This document shows positions 54,850-64,000 of a stretch of DNA of 64,000 nt, piece by piece. Where the stretch lies: the NCBI RefSeq assembly GCF_023256195.1, contig NZ_JAGDWX010000012.1, positions 1-64,000 of the forward strand, in the 5' to 3' direction. The translations under genes were made by a program, and so were the position numbers. The stretch is from Acidithiobacillus sp. Its GTDB lineage: Bacteria > Pseudomonadota > Gammaproteobacteria > Acidithiobacillales > Acidithiobacillaceae. The notes below the pieces were generated by a model. The model was not told where the DNA came from. It made no database searches and worked only from the letters and a program-made list of their open reading frames with translations. Each line of letters opens with the position of its first letter. Positions within the stretch are counted from its first letter, which is position 1.

Positions 54850-55423
54850 GCTGGAGCACCGCGGTTGCGGTTGGGTGGGCCTCGATGAGGTAGGGCGCGG
54901 TCCCCTGGCAGGCCCGGTGACGGTGGCGGCGGTGATTCTGGCGCGGCCGCTGCCGGGCCTTGCCGACTCCAAGAAGCTCAGCCCGGCGCGGCGTGCACAC
55001 CTGGCCCGGCAGATCCGTGCCGAGGCGAAGGCCTGGTCCATCGCCTGGGCTGGCAGCTGGGAGATAGAACGCTACAATGTCCTGCAGGCCACCTTGCGGG
55101 CCATGGACCGTGCCCTGCAGGCTCTGCCGCCGGGCCCCTGGCGGGTAGCGGTGGATGGCAACCGGGCGCTGCCCCACTGGCACGCGGAGACTCTGGTGAA
55201 AGGCGATAGCCGTCTGGATGCCATTGCAGCAGCCAGTATCCTCGCGAAAACAGCGCGGGATGCGGAAATGGATGCCCTGGATCGGCATCTGCCGGGCTAT
55301 GCCTTTGCCCAGCACCGCGGTTATCCCACGCCCTTGCACCTCGCCGCGCTGCAACGGCTGGGTCCGAGCCTCATCCATCGGCGTGGCTTTGCGCCGGTGG
55401 CGGCACTCACGAGGAACGCATGA
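54842..55423 (+). CDS. rnhB: Ribonuclease HII
   Basis: A 193-residue enzyme removing ribonucleotides from [23 protein letters not shown] gives the first catalytic Asp-Glu; [10 protein letters not shown] and [20 protein letters not shown] carry further active-site residues; [16 protein letters not shown] is conserved. It overlaps lpxB and dnaE, the lpxB-rnhB-dnaE order known in gammaproteobacteria. Confidence 0.97.
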   Translation: MPELEHRGCGWVGLDEVGRGPLAGPVTVAAVILARPLPGLADSKKLSPARRAHLARQIRAEAKAWSIAWAGSWEIERYNVLQATLRAMDRALQALPPGPWRVAVDGNRALPHWHAETLVKGDSRLDAIAAASILAKTARDAEMDALDRHLPGYAFAQHRGYPTPLHLAALQRLGPSLIHRRGFAPVAALTRNA

Positions 55424-58400
55424 GCCACTGCGGTTTCGTCCATCTACACGTGCACTCCGAATATTCCTTGGAGGATGGCATCATCCCCATCAAGGCCCTG
55501 ATCCGCCGATGTGTGGATTGGGGCATGCCCGCCATTGCCGTCACCGATCACGGCAACCTCTTTGCCCTGGTCAAATTCTACGAGGCTGCACGCAACGCCG
55601 GAGTCAAGGCCATCATCGGCAGCGAGGTCTGGCTGTGTCAGCCGGATCAGCCCGAGGATCCCAGCAGCCTGGTCTTGCTCTGCCGGAATCGCCAAGGCTT
55701 TCGCAATCTCAGTCGACTCCTGAGTCGGGCTTATCTCGAAGGTCTGCAGCACGGCCGACCGCAGTTGCAGCGAGACTGGCTGGAGGGCCACACGGATGGC
55801 CTCATCGCTCTATCCGCCGCGGCCCGTGGTGATGTTGGCCGTGCCCTGCTCCAGCATCAGCCGGAACAGGCTCGCCAGTGGGCCCAGCGTTATGCCCAAT
55901 GGTTCCCAGACGCCTTCTATCTGGAACTGCAACGCAATGGCGAGCCAGGGCAGGAGGCTTTGGTGGCAGCGACGGTGGAGCTGGCCTGTGCACTGGATCT
56001 GCCGGTGGTGGCCACCAATAACGCCCATTTTCTCGATGCAGAAGACTTCAAGGCCTTTGATGCCCGCCAGTGTATCGCCGCCGGCTATACCCTGGACGAC
56101 GAACGGCGTCCGCGTCGCTTCAATCCGGAGCATCGCCTGGCATCGCCAGCGGAGATGCTGGAGCGATTCCGCGATCTGCCCGAGGCCTGCATCCACACCT
56201 TAGAGATCGCCAAGCGCTGCAATGTCGAGCTTACTTTAGGCAAATATGCCTTGCCGGATTATCCGACCCCCGACGGCAGCCCCATCGATCAATACTTTCA
56301 GAAGGAGGCAGAGCGCGGCCTGGAGGAGCGCCTTGCGGCCTTGGGAATCGATGGCGCTGCGGCGACCCCTTACCGCGAGCGGCTGCTGCGGGAAGTGGAT
56401 GTCATCCGCCAGATGGGTTTCCCCGGCTACTTCCTCATCGTTGCGGACTTCATCCAGTGGGCCAAGGACCACGATGTGCCCGTGGGGCCCGGGCGCGGCT
56501 CTGGCGCCGGCTCGCTGGTCGCCTACGCGCTGCGCATCACCGATCTGGATCCCCTGGCTTATGGCCTGCTCTTCGAGCGTTTTCTCAATGTCGAGCGGGT
56601 TTCCATGCCGGATTTCGACGTCGACTTCTGCATGGACCAGCGGGATCGGGTGATCCAGTACGTCGCCGAGAAATACGGGCGGGAACGCGTGGGGCAGATC
56701 ATCACCTTTGGCACCATGAAGGCCCGCGCCGTCGTCCGCGACGTCGGTCGCGTGCTCAACCTCCCCTACGGTTTCGTCGATCAGCTGGCCAAGCTGGTGC
56801 CGGGAGATCTGGGCATGACCCTGGCGCGGGCCCTGGAGGAGTCGGAGGAGCTGCGCCGACGGCAGACCGAAGAGGACGACGTGCGTGAGCTTCTGGACAT
56901 CGCCCTGCGGCTGGAGGGGCGGCCACGCCACGCATCCACCCACGCCGGCGGCGTGGTCATCAGTCCGGAGCCCCTCGCGGACCGCCTGCCGCTGTTCAGC
57001 GATGCGACGGAGGGCAGCGGCAACGTCACCCAGCTGGACAAGGACGACGTGGAAAAGATGGGCCTCGTCAAATTCGACTTTCTCGGCCTGCGCACCCTCA
57101 CCATCCTCGACATCGCCCTCAAGGGTATCAACCGGGCCCGCGCGCAGAGGGGCGAGCCACCTTTGGATCTGCAGCGTATCCCATTGGACGACGCCGCGAC
57201 CTTCGCCTTGCTCAAGTCGACCCACACCGTCGCCGTCTTCCAACTGGAGTCCTCGGGCATGCGCGATCTGCTGCGTCGCCTGCAGCCCGACAACTTCGGC
57301 GATATCATCGCCTTGGTGGCGCTCTTTCGTCCTGGCCCCTTGCAGTCGGGCATGGTCGACGATTTCATCGCGCGCAAGCATGGCCGCGCGGCGGTGAGCT
57401 ATCCGCACCCCGATCTCAAGGCGATTCTGGCCGAGACCTACGGCGTCATGGTCTATCAGGAGCAAGTGATGCAAGTCGCCCAGATCCTGGCCGGCTACTC
57501 TCTGGGCGGCGCCGATATCCTGCGGCGCGCCATGGGCAAGAAAAAGGCCGAGGAGATGGCCAAACAGCGGGAGATATTCCTGCAAGGCGCGGCGCGACGC
57601 CAGATCGATCCCCATCAGGCCGGCGCCATCTTCGACCTCATGGAAAAATTTGCGGAATACGGCTTCAACAAGTCGCACTCCGCTGCCTATGCCCTGGTTT
57701 CCTACCAGACCGCCTACCTCAAGGCCCACTACCCGAGCCACTTCATGGCGGCGGTGCTCACCGCCGACATGGATCACACCGACAAGATCGTTGCCATGAT
57801 TGGTGAGTGTCGGCGCATGGGTCTGGCCATTCTACCGCCATCGGTGCAGCACAGCGCCCTGGAATTCCTGCCAGTGGCCGAGGGCATTCGTTTTGGACTC
57901 GGGGCTATCAAGGGACTGGGCCGCAGCGCCGTGCAGGCCATCGTTGCCGCGCGGGATTCCGACGGACCTTTCCGCGACTTTTTCGATTTTCTCTGCCGGG
58001 TCGACCTGCAGCGGCTCAATCGCCGAGCCCTGGAAGCCCTCATCAAGGCTGGGGCCCTGGACGAAGTCGGTCCGTCGCGGGAGTACCTCCTGGCATCTCT
58101 GGATACCTTCCTGGAGGCTGCTGCCCAGACGCGCGAAGCCCGCGACAGTCAGCAGATTTCTCTCTTGGGTGGTCCGGAAGAGCAGCCCACGGCTCCTCCG
58201 TGGCAGGAAGCTCCAGCCTGGACCGGGATCGAGCGCCTGCAGCGCGAGCGGGAAACCCTGGGCTTCTACCTCAGCGGCCACCCTCTGGTGGAGCATCGCG
58301 CGCAATTGACCGCCATGGGGGCGCAGGAGCTGGGTGCCCTCACGGCGGCTAGCGGCCTGGTGCTGGTGGCCGGGATTGTCGTCGGACGACGTAGCACCCG

Positions 58401-58920
58401 CAGCAAACGCGGTGATCGCATCTATTTTCTCACCCTGGAGGATGAGGCGGGACGCTGCGACGTGGTCGTCTTTGCCGAGACCTGGCAGCGTGCCGAATAT
58501 CGTGGCGAAGGCGATGCCCCCCTGCTGGTGCTGGGTGAGGTCGGCGAGGACAACTATTCCGGCAGTTTGCGCCTGACCGCGCAGCGGCTGCTGGCCCTGG
58601 ATGAGGCGCGCGCCCTGCTGGCGGAGGAACTGGAGTGTCGGCTGCGGGAAGGGACCTCTGCGGCTCAGCTGGCGTCCTGCCTCGGTACGGAGCGAGGATC
58701 GTTGCGTCTGCGGCTGTGCCTGCCCCTGCCCGATGGCATCGAGGTCGTTCTGGAGCCGGATGAGAACTGGTACATCGCTGCCTCGGAGACGGTCCTCAGC
58801 CGGCTCGCGGAGCTCGCACCGGTGGAATCCTGGCGGTGGCGTTTTGCGCCCGTCGGCAAGCTCGTGGACAATGTCGTCTCCTTGGAACAAGGTCGCGCCC
58901 TGCGGCGGCGGCCGGCCTGA
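55420..58920 (+). CDS. dnaE: DNA polymerase III alpha subunit
   Basis: A 1166-residue replicative polymerase. The N-terminal PHP domain begins [16 protein letters not shown]; palm motifs [20 protein letters not shown] and [20 protein letters not shown] hold the catalytic aspartates; [20 protein letters not shown] and [20 protein letters not shown] (HhH region) follow; the OB domain ([20 protein letters not shown]) and a C-terminal tau-binding part end it. It overlaps rnhB by ATGA. No proofreading exonuclease domain, as expected. Confidence 0.98.
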   Translation: MSHCGFVHLHVHSEYSLEDGIIPIKALIRRCVDWGMPAIAVTDHGNLFALVKFYEAARNAGVKAIIGSEVWLCQPDQPEDPSSLVLLCRNRQGFRNLSRLLSRAYLEGLQHGRPQLQRDWLEGHTDGLIALSAAARGDVGRALLQHQPEQARQWAQRYAQWFPDAFYLELQRNGEPGQEALVAATVELACALDLPVVATNNAHFLDAEDFKAFDARQCIAAGYTLDDERRPRRFNPEHRLASPAEMLERFRDLPEACIHTLEIAKRCNVELTLGKYALPDYPTPDGSPIDQYFQKEAERGLEERLAALGIDGAAATPYRERLLREVDVIRQMGFPGYFLIVADFIQWAKDHDVPVGPGRGSGAGSLVAYALRITDLDPLAYGLLFERFLNVERVSMPDFDVDFCMDQRDRVIQYVAEKYGRERVGQIITFGTMKARAVVRDVGRVLNLPYGFVDQLAKLVPGDLGMTLARALEESEELRRRQTEEDDVRELLDIALRLEGRPRHASTHAGGVVISPEPLADRLPLFSDATEGSGNVTQLDKDDVEKMGLVKFDFLGLRTLTILDIALKGINRARAQRGEPPLDLQRIPLDDAATFALLKSTHTVAVFQLESSGMRDLLRRLQPDNFGDIIALVALFRPGPLQSGMVDDFIARKHGRAAVSYPHPDLKAILAETYGVMVYQEQVMQVAQILAGYSLGGADILRRAMGKKKAEEMAKQREIFLQGAARRQIDPHQAGAIFDLMEKFAEYGFNKSHSAAYALVSYQTAYLKAHYPSHFMAAVLTADMDHTDKIVAMIGECRRMGLAILPPSVQHSALEFLPVAEGIRFGLGAIKGLGRSAVQAIVAARDSDGPFRDFFDFLCRVDLQRLNRRALEALIKAGALDEVGPSREYLLASLDTFLEAAAQTREARDSQQISLLGGPEEQPTAPPWQEAPAWTGIERLQRERETLGFYLSGHPLVEHRAQLTAMGAQELGALTAASGLVLVAGIVVGRRSTRSKRGDRIYFLTLEDEAGRCDVVVFAETWQRAEYRGEGDAPLLVLGEVGEDNYSGSLRLTAQRLLALDEARALLAEELECRLREGTSAAQLASCLGTERGSLRLRLCLPLPDGIEVVLEPDENWYIAASETVLSRLAELAPVESWRWRFAPVGKLVDNVVSLEQGRALRRRPA

Positions 58921-58974
58921 GGGTTGGACGTCGCCGCTGCGACCCAAAAAACGCTAGGCCATGAAGGAGTGCCC

Positions 58975-59925
58975 ATGAAGACCAGTTACCTGGATTTTGA
59001 GCAGAGTGTCGCAGAGCTGGAAGGCAAGGTAGAAGAGCTGCGTGCCCTGAACCAGCCGGGTATCGAGGAGGATATCCGTCGCCTCGAAGTGAAGGCACGC
59101 AAGGAACTGCAAAGAATCTACAGCAAGCTGAGTGCCTGGCAGACCGTGCAGGTGGCGCGGCATCCACAGCGGCCCTACACCTTGGATTACGTCGCGGCGC
59201 TCTTCGAGGATGTGCAGATGCTGGCAGGCGATCGCGCTTACGCCGACGATCCCGCCATCGTCGGTGGCCTCGCCCGCTTCCACGGTCACGGTATCGTCTG
59301 GATCGGTCAGCAGAAGGGCCGCGACACCAAGGAAAAGATCCAGCGCAATTTCGGCATGCCCCGCCCGGAAGGTTATCGCAAGGCCCTGCGCCTCATGCGC
59401 CTCGCCGAGCGCTTCCAGTTGCCCCTTTTTACCTTCATCGATACGCCCGGCGCCTATCCCGGCATCGGTGCCGAAGAGCGGGGTCAGAGTGAGGCCATTG
59501 CCCGTAATCTGGCGGTGATGTCCGATCTTGGCGTACCGATTCTTGCCACGGTCATCGGTGAGGGGGGCTCCGGCGGTGCCTTGGCCATCGGTGTCGCAGA
59601 CCGCCTGCTGATGCTGGAATACAGCGTCTATTCCGTCATCTCTCCCGAAGGCTGCGCCTCCATCCTCTGGAAGGACGCGGCCCAGGCGGAGACCGCCGCC
59701 GACAACCTGGGCATCACCGCACGCCGGCTGCACGGACTGGGTCTGGTGGATGAGGTGGTGCCGGAACCCCTGGGCGGTGCCCAGCGCGACCCCGAAGCCG
59801 TCTTCCGGGAGCTGGACCAGCGGCTGCAGAGCCACCTCGGTCAGTTACTAGGCCAGGACAAGGGCAAGCTCCTCAGCAACCGCTACGAGCGCCTGATGCA
59901 CTACGGGGTGGTAGGCGCCGCTTGA
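58975..59925 (+). CDS. accA: Acetyl-CoA carboxylase carboxyltransferase subunit alpha
   Basis: A 316-residue subunit that, with AccD, makes malonyl-CoA for fatty acid synthesis. [20 protein letters not shown] at the start, [40 protein letters not shown] and [20 protein letters not shown] are diagnostic. AAGGAG lies 5 bases before the ATG at 58975. The dnaE-accA-tilS order is conserved in gammaproteobacteria. Confidence 0.98.
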   Translation: MKTSYLDFEQSVAELEGKVEELRALNQPGIEEDIRRLEVKARKELQRIYSKLSAWQTVQVARHPQRPYTLDYVAALFEDVQMLAGDRAYADDPAIVGGLARFHGHGIVWIGQQKGRDTKEKIQRNFGMPRPEGYRKALRLMRLAERFQLPLFTFIDTPGAYPGIGAEERGQSEAIARNLAVMSDLGVPILATVIGEGGSGGALAIGVADRLLMLEYSVYSVISPEGCASILWKDAAQAETAADNLGITARRLHGLGLVDEVVPEPLGGAQRDPEAVFRELDQRLQSHLGQLLGQDKGKLLSNRYERLMHYGVVGAA

Positions 59926-59935
59926 GCTGCGGCGC

Positions 59936-61336
59936 GTGAAGGAGGATCTCGAGGCGCTGCTGCGCCGCAGGCTCTGGCAGGAGTGGGGGCTGACATCGGC
60001 GACGAGCCTGATCCTGGCTTTCAGCGGTGGGCGCGATTCCAGCGCCTTGTTCTGGGCCCTGCACGCCATCGGCCAGTCATTCATCGCCGCGCACGTGGAT
60101 CACAGCTGGCACCCACGGAGTGCCGACTGGGCGGCGCGCTGTGAAGAGGTGGCGACGGCGGCTGGCGTGCCCTTCGTCCTGCGCCACCTGCCCGCGGATA
60201 GTTCCGGCGAAGGTCTGGAGGACCTCGCACGACGCGGTCGCTACCGGGTCCTGCAGGAGCTTCTTGCTCCGGGGCAATGGCTGCTCACGGCCCAGCATCG
60301 CGACGATCAGGCAGAAACTTTTCTGCTGCAGGCCCTGCGCGGCGCCGGAGTGGCAGGACTGGCGGCCATGCCCTGGCGCCGGCCTCTGGGCACCGGGGTG
60401 CTGGCCCGTCCCCTGCTGGATTGCCCGGGGCAAGTCCTGCACGATTACTTGCAGAGCCGCGGCCTCGGCTGGATCGAGGATCCGGCCAACGCGGATCCGC
60501 GCTTTGCCCGCAGTCGCGTGCGCCAGCAGCTCCTGCCGACCCTCGGCCGTCTGGGTTGGCCCGATGCCGCCCCGGCTATCGCCCGCAGCGCTGCCAATCT
60601 GGCGGACAGCCTCTCCGTAGAAGCCGACTGGTTTCGCCGGATGTGGAGCGATTATTGCCGCGAATATCCCCAGGAGGGTAGCGAGCCGCGCCTTGCTCTG
60701 GATTTTCTGCGCCGTCTGCCCCAGGCCCATTACCGGGTGTTTCTGCGCCAGTACCTGCGCCATCGCCAGATGGCGCTACCCCGCCAGGAAGACCTGCGGA
60801 TCCTTCTGCATCGCACAGCCCAGCCCAGCCATGGTCAGCGCCTGTTCTGGCCCGGCGTGGAGACTTGGATGCAGGGGGGGTGGCTATGGCTGTGGCCTGG
60901 GGATCTGCACTGGAGCGACGCTGGTCCCAGCGGGCTCTGGTGGCCCACGACCTCTGCCGGTATTGGCCGCGGTTTCGCCTGGAGCTCGCGGGGAGATGGC
61001 TCCGCGGCACCCGGTAGGCGGGTACATCGACTGGACCCCGGGCGGCTCTTCGGGCCCTTGCACTGGGGGCGGCCGCAGCCGGGCATGCGCTACCGGGATG
61101 CGGCAGGGCATCACCGTCCTCTGAAGAAGCTTCTGCTGGAGGTGGGCGTGCCGCCCTTTCTGCGACCTCGATTACCTCTGCTTTGGGATGGGCAGGGGCA
61201 TCTGGTGCTCATGCTGGGTTTTCCCCAGTGGGCCGGTCTGGGCGGGACGGCGGATGGACCCCTGCAGATCTGGCCGCAGCCAGAGGATCGCTGGGATTTT
61301 GCTCTGAAGTTCGAGGAACCGTCCAGCCCCCGCTGA
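59936..61336 (+). CDS. tilS: tRNA(Ile)-lysidine synthetase
   Basis: A 466-residue enzyme that converts C34 of tRNA-Ile2 (anticodon CAU) to lysidine so it reads AUA. P-loop LAFSGGRDSSALFWAL (PP-loop ATPase), HVDHSWHPRSADWAARCEEV, LTAQHRDDQAETFLLQALRG, and the C-terminal substrate-binding domain (PGMRYRDAAGHHRPLKKLLL). Start is GTG at 59936. Its tRNA substrate may be the gene used as the attachment site at 2695-2741. Confidence 0.95.
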   Translation: MKEDLEALLRRRLWQEWGLTSATSLILAFSGGRDSSALFWALHAIGQSFIAAHVDHSWHPRSADWAARCEEVATAAGVPFVLRHLPADSSGEGLEDLARRGRYRVLQELLAPGQWLLTAQHRDDQAETFLLQALRGAGVAGLAAMPWRRPLGTGVLARPLLDCPGQVLHDYLQSRGLGWIEDPANADPRFARSRVRQQLLPTLGRLGWPDAAPAIARSAANLADSLSVEADWFRRMWSDYCREYPQEGSEPRLALDFLRRLPQAHYRVFLRQYLRHRQMALPRQEDLRILLHRTAQPSHGQRLFWPGVETWMQGGWLWLWPGDLHWSDAGPSGLWWPTTSAGIGRGFAWSSRGDGSAAPGRRVHRLDPGRLFGPLHWGRPQPGMRYRDAAGHHRPLKKLLLEVGVPPFLRPRLPLLWDGQGHLVLMLGFPQWAGLGGTADGPLQIWPQPEDRWDFALKFEEPSSPR

Positions 61337-61361
61337 CGGCGTGTCGAGACCAAGCCGGTCC

Positions 61362-61390
61362 TTGGGTTCATACCGACCGTATGGTATCTT
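61362..61390 (+). promoter_or_regulatory. Promoter of the Old Yellow Enzyme gene
   Basis: TTGGGT (61362-61367), 17 bases, TATCTT (61385-61390), 38 bases before the GTG start. A palindrome covers the spacer and -10. Confidence 0.5.
61369..61387. promoter_or_regulatory. Operator-like palindrome over the OYE promoter
   Basis: Two nested inverted repeats, CATAC-N5-GTATG (61369-61383) and ATACC-N8-GGTAT (61370-61387), in CATACCGACCGTATGGTAT. It is of the size bound by TetR-family repressors, which often control Old Yellow Enzymes (NemR in E. coli). No TetR gene is in the window. Confidence 0.45.
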
Positions 61391-61428
61391 TGGCCGCAAT
61401 CGTTTTCGTTGAGACAAGGAGCAGAATC

Positions 61429-62520
61429 GTGCAGCAGGAAGCCTCAAAACAGACGCAGAAGGATCTTTTCGCACCCTGGCAGCTGGGCTCTTACCGCTTG
61501 CGCAATCGCATCGGCCTCGCGCCCATGACTCGCATGTCTTCGGAAAAGGACAGCATTCCGCGGCAGGACGTCCTGGATTTTCTGGTACGCCGGGCCGAGA
61601 ACGGGGTGGCCCTCATCACCACCGAGGCTATCGTCAGCGATTACGAGAGCGCCCAGGGTTATCCCGGTCAGGCGCGTCTGGTCACACAACGACAGATCGA
61701 TGCCTGGGCCGAAGTCAATGGCCGTATCCGCGCCGCTGGTGGGGTATCCATCCTGCAGATTTTCCACTGCGGGCGCGTCGCCTGGCCGGAGGTGAATCCG
61801 GCGCAGCGCATCGTCGCCCCCAGCGCCATCGCCCCGCGCCAGGCCAACCCTCTGACCCAGGCTCCCTATCCCGTGCCGGACGCCATGTCTCTGTACGATA
61901 TCGAGCACAGCATCCAGGGCTTCGTGGAGACGGTCAAGGGTGCCATGGCGGCAGGTTTCGACGGGGTGGAGATCCACGGTGCCCACGGTTATCTCATCAG
62001 CCAGTTTCTGTCCAGCTACAGCAACCAGCGGGACGACGCCTACGGCGGCTCTCTCGATAATCGCTTCCGTTATGCCCGCGAGGTGGTGGAAGCGGTTCGC
62101 CCCTGGGTGCCACAGGACAAGCTGCTCTTTTTCCGTATCTCCAACTGGGGTGTGGTGGATATGGAGGTCTCCCTGTTTGCCGATGCCCAGGAGTGGAAGG
62201 ATCTCATTGCCCATATCGATGCCTTGCCTATCGACGCCATCTCCGTGTCCACCTACCGCTTTTCCGACGAGGCCTTTGGCAGTGGCATGAACATGGCCCA
62301 GCTGACGCGTAGCGTCAGCCGCAAACCCATCCTGATCTGCGGGCAGATCCACGACCGCGACACGGCGGAGGCCGCGCTGGTGGATGCCGATATGGTGCTC
62401 TCGGGCAAGTCGCTGCTGCTGAACCCGCACTGGGTGGCGGACATTCAGGCGCGCAAGCCCCTGCGTGCCTACCGCTCCGAGGAAGCCAACATCGCCTACA
62501 CCAAGGAGCCCCTGCCCTGA
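61429..62520 (+). CDS. NADH:flavin oxidoreductase, Old Yellow Enzyme family
   Basis: A 363-residue FMN TIM-barrel ene-reductase. NRIGLAPMTRMSS near the N-terminus, ILQIFHCGRVAWPEVNPAQR, EIHGAHGYLISQFLSSYSNQ and DDAYGGSLDNRFRYAREVVE hold FMN and substrate residues. The family reduces activated C=C bonds and electrophilic stress compounds. The GTG at 61429 has AAGGAG 8 bases upstream; the open frame before it belongs to tilS antisense-frame sequence. Palindrome at 61369 suggests inducible control. Convergent with the GH3 gene. Confidence 0.9.
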   Translation: MQQEASKQTQKDLFAPWQLGSYRLRNRIGLAPMTRMSSEKDSIPRQDVLDFLVRRAENGVALITTEAIVSDYESAQGYPGQARLVTQRQIDAWAEVNGRIRAAGGVSILQIFHCGRVAWPEVNPAQRIVAPSAIAPRQANPLTQAPYPVPDAMSLYDIEHSIQGFVETVKGAMAAGFDGVEIHGAHGYLISQFLSSYSNQRDDAYGGSLDNRFRYAREVVEAVRPWVPQDKLLFFRISNWGVVDMEVSLFADAQEWKDLIAHIDALPIDAISVSTYRFSDEAFGSGMNMAQLTRSVSRKPILICGQIHDRDTAEAALVDADMVLSGKSLLLNPHWVADIQARKPLRAYRSEEANIAYTKEPLP

Positions 62521-62555
62521 GAGGGGCGGTGGAGGCACCGGACCGTGACTTGAGC

Positions 62556-64000
62556 TCAGCGGTCTGAGGTCTGCGATGTCTCGCCGATGATTTCGAGGAT
62601 CTCGGCAAAGCGCTGCGGGTCTGCCACTGTCCGCGGTATCTTGTTTTGTCCGCCGAGCCTCCCTGCCCGACGCAGCCACCGAGCGAAGCTGCCCGGTGGC
62701 AAGAGAAGGACACGAGGAGCCAGCAGCTGCAGGCCACGGTGCTCCTGATAGTCGGCGTTGCGCGCCTGCAGCTCGCGGTCGATGGCATGGGCCATGGCTT
62801 CCTCACGGGTCTGTCGCTGTGTCGGTGACGCATCCGCGATGGTGGACTCCACGAGAAAAAGGTGACGGCCGCGACCCGGTGCGGCCGGGTCCAACCGCGC
62901 CCCCACCATCCACTCGACGATGGGATGACCGTCCTCGGTGGCGGCCCGGGCGATGGCGGCCCGCAGTTCTTCTGGGTGCAGGTGTTCGCCAAAGACCGAC
63001 AGATAATCTTGTAGGCGTCCCACCACGGCGATGCGTGGCGGTCTACGGCTGAGAATGCGTACGGTATCGCCGATGCGGTAGGACCAGAGACCAGCAGCGG
63101 TACTGAGTATCAGCGCATAGTCCTCATCCAGGACGCAGTCTTTGAGCCAGTGGCGCTGCGGACGTTCCTCCCCGAGCTCGCGTACGGGGACGAATTCGTA
63201 GAAGGCGCCGTGCTCGAGATGCAGGCGCAGGCCGGCTTCGGGCTTGTCGTCGGCACTGGCGATGAAGGCTTCGCTGGCGGCATAGACTTCGCGCAGTTCG
63301 GCGCGGGTATCCCGGAGGTAGGGGGCGAAGAGCGGGCGATAGGGTGCAAAGGGCACACCGCCGTGCAGCAGCAGCTCCAGCCGCGGATAGGGGGGTGGGG
63401 TGCCCCGGAGGGCGCTCACGGCCTCCAGCAGCAGGAGCAGCCAGCTCGGCGTACCACTGAGCTGGCGAATGTCGTAGCGGAGGCTGTCCTTGGCCAGAAC
63501 CCGCAGTTTTTCATCCCAGTCTGCCAGCAGTGCAAGACGCTTGGGTGGATAGACCCAGGGCCGGGACCACCAGGGCATAGTCTCAGCGGCGATACCGCTT
63601 AGATCGCCCGCTTTTACCCCAGGCGCCAGGGATTGCAGGTCGGTACTGCCGCCCAGCAGAAAGGATCGGCCAGCCAAGGGCCGGGCCCAGGGGCAGGCCT
63701 GCTGGTGCCAGACCAGGGTATCCAGGGCGGCGCGCCGCTGGGCCCGGAGCATGGCGCGGCTCAAGGGTAAGTACTTGCTGCGCCCACTGCTCGTGCCCGA
63801 GCTCAGGGCAAACCAGGGAATGGGATCGGGCCAGGTCTGGTTCCGGATCCGCGGGAATGCAGCTTGCCAGTATTGCCGCCAGAAGCTCTCATAGTCGCGC
63901 AATGGCACCCGCTGCTGAAAATCGCGCACCGTTCCGATGCGCGCAAAGTCGTGCTCCTGGCCGAAACGGCTGGCGCGCGCGTGGCGTATGAGACCTTGCA
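62556..64000 (-). CDS. GH3-family acyl-adenylate/amide synthetase-like protein (5' end beyond the window)
   Basis: At least 481 residues are visible; the frame is open to the right edge, so the N-terminus is missing. WFALSSGTSSGRSKYLPLSR is the P-loop-like ATP motif of the firefly-luciferase superfamily in GH3 form; VYAASEAFIA, YRIGDTVRILSRRPPRIAVV and GRLQDYLSVFGEHLHPEELR are GH3 family blocks. Plant GH3 enzymes join amino acids to auxin or jasmonate; bacterial members are largely uncharacterised. The acyl substrate is unknown. The residues before the GTG at 63929 (LIRHARASRFGQEHDFARIG) fit the family start, so 63929 is not the true start. Confidence 0.85.
   Translation of the reverse strand, partial: QGLIRHARASRFGQEHDFARIGTVRDFQQRVPLRDYESFWRQYWQAAFPRIRNQTWPDPIPWFALSSGTSSGRSKYLPLSRAMLRAQRRAALDTLVWHQQACPWARPLAGRSFLLGGSTDLQSLAPGVKAGDLSGIAAETMPWWSRPWVYPPKRLALLADWDEKLRVLAKDSLRYDIRQLSGTPSWLLLLLEAVSALRGTPPPYPRLELLLHGGVPFAPYRPLFAPYLRDTRAELREVYAASEAFIASADDKPEAGLRLHLEHGAFYEFVPVRELGEERPQRHWLKDCVLDEDYALILSTAAGLWSYRIGDTVRILSRRPPRIAVVGRLQDYLSVFGEHLHPEELRAAIARAATEDGHPIVEWMVGARLDPAAPGRGRHLFLVESTIADASPTQRQTREEAMAHAIDRELQARNADYQEHRGLQLLAPRVLLLPPGSFARWLRRAGRLGGQNKIPRTVADPQRFAEILEIIGETSQTSDR

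Overview
The window looks like chromosomal DNA from an acidophilic, high-GC gammaproteobacterium-like organism, most probably an Acidithiobacillus (inference). The strongest clue is a gnnA-gnnB pair inserted between lpxA and lpxB, the arrangement known from Acidithiobacillus ferrooxidans. Single-copy core genes (rpsT, rho, rpsB-tsf-pyrH-frr, bamA, dnaE, accA, tilS) and a complete ISC iron-sulfur operon support an ordinary bacterial chromosome. No rRNA gene, intact tRNA gene, CRISPR array or complete insertion sequence was found.

Bases 1-2741 are the right end of an integrated element. It carries a DUF3987 protein (cut by the left edge), a CHC2 zinc-finger primase-like protein, an AlpA-type regulator and a P4-type tyrosine integrase. 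It ends at the displaced 3' half of a tRNA gene with anticodon CAU. Bases 2742-6099 are a loosely packed stretch: a structured non-coding segment, a methyltransferase, and three small exported proteins of unknown function, one of them a polyproline lipoprotein.

From rpsT onward the DNA is gene-dense core. Going right: rpsT; aguA-lgt-rep on the minus strand; rsuA-nudJ, rppH, psiF and an MFS exporter; trxA, rho, rpmE, maeB, ilvD and a NYN/cold-shock fusion protein; yciB-yciI-bolA-argA on the minus strand; a DUF815 ATPase, suhB, trmJ and cysE. Bases 26667-33404 hold iscRSUA-hscBA-fdx-iscX followed directly by mnmA, so cysteine supply, Fe-S assembly and a cysteine-desulfurase-dependent tRNA thiolase lie together. 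An IscR-type operator sits on the iscR promoter. Bases 33447-39225 hold phoB-phoR, a textbook Pho box overlapping the phoR stop codon, then pstB-phoU-ppx and dedA: phosphate sensing coupled to polyphosphate breakdown.

Bases 39259-61336 form one almost gapless run starting at a clear rpsB promoter: rpsB-tsf-pyrH-frr-uppS-cdsA-dxr-rseP-bamA-skp-lpxD-fabZ-lpxA-gnnA-gnnB-lpxB-rnhB-dnaE-accA-tilS. It joins translation, isoprenoid and phospholipid precursors, outer-membrane protein assembly, lipid A synthesis and DNA replication. Many neighbours overlap by ATGA or TGATG. The right end holds an Old Yellow Enzyme with its own promoter and operator-like palindrome, and a convergent GH3-family protein cut by the window edge.

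The most notable observations are the gnnAB-type lipid A cluster, a BamA whose conserved VRGF motif reads LPGY, an HscB with an N-terminal tetracysteine module, an IscR with an enlarged cysteine loop, a NYN/cold-shock fusion, a possible ATC start for dedA, and the unexplained exported-protein trio. No wholly new multi-gene defence or metabolic system could be demonstrated.
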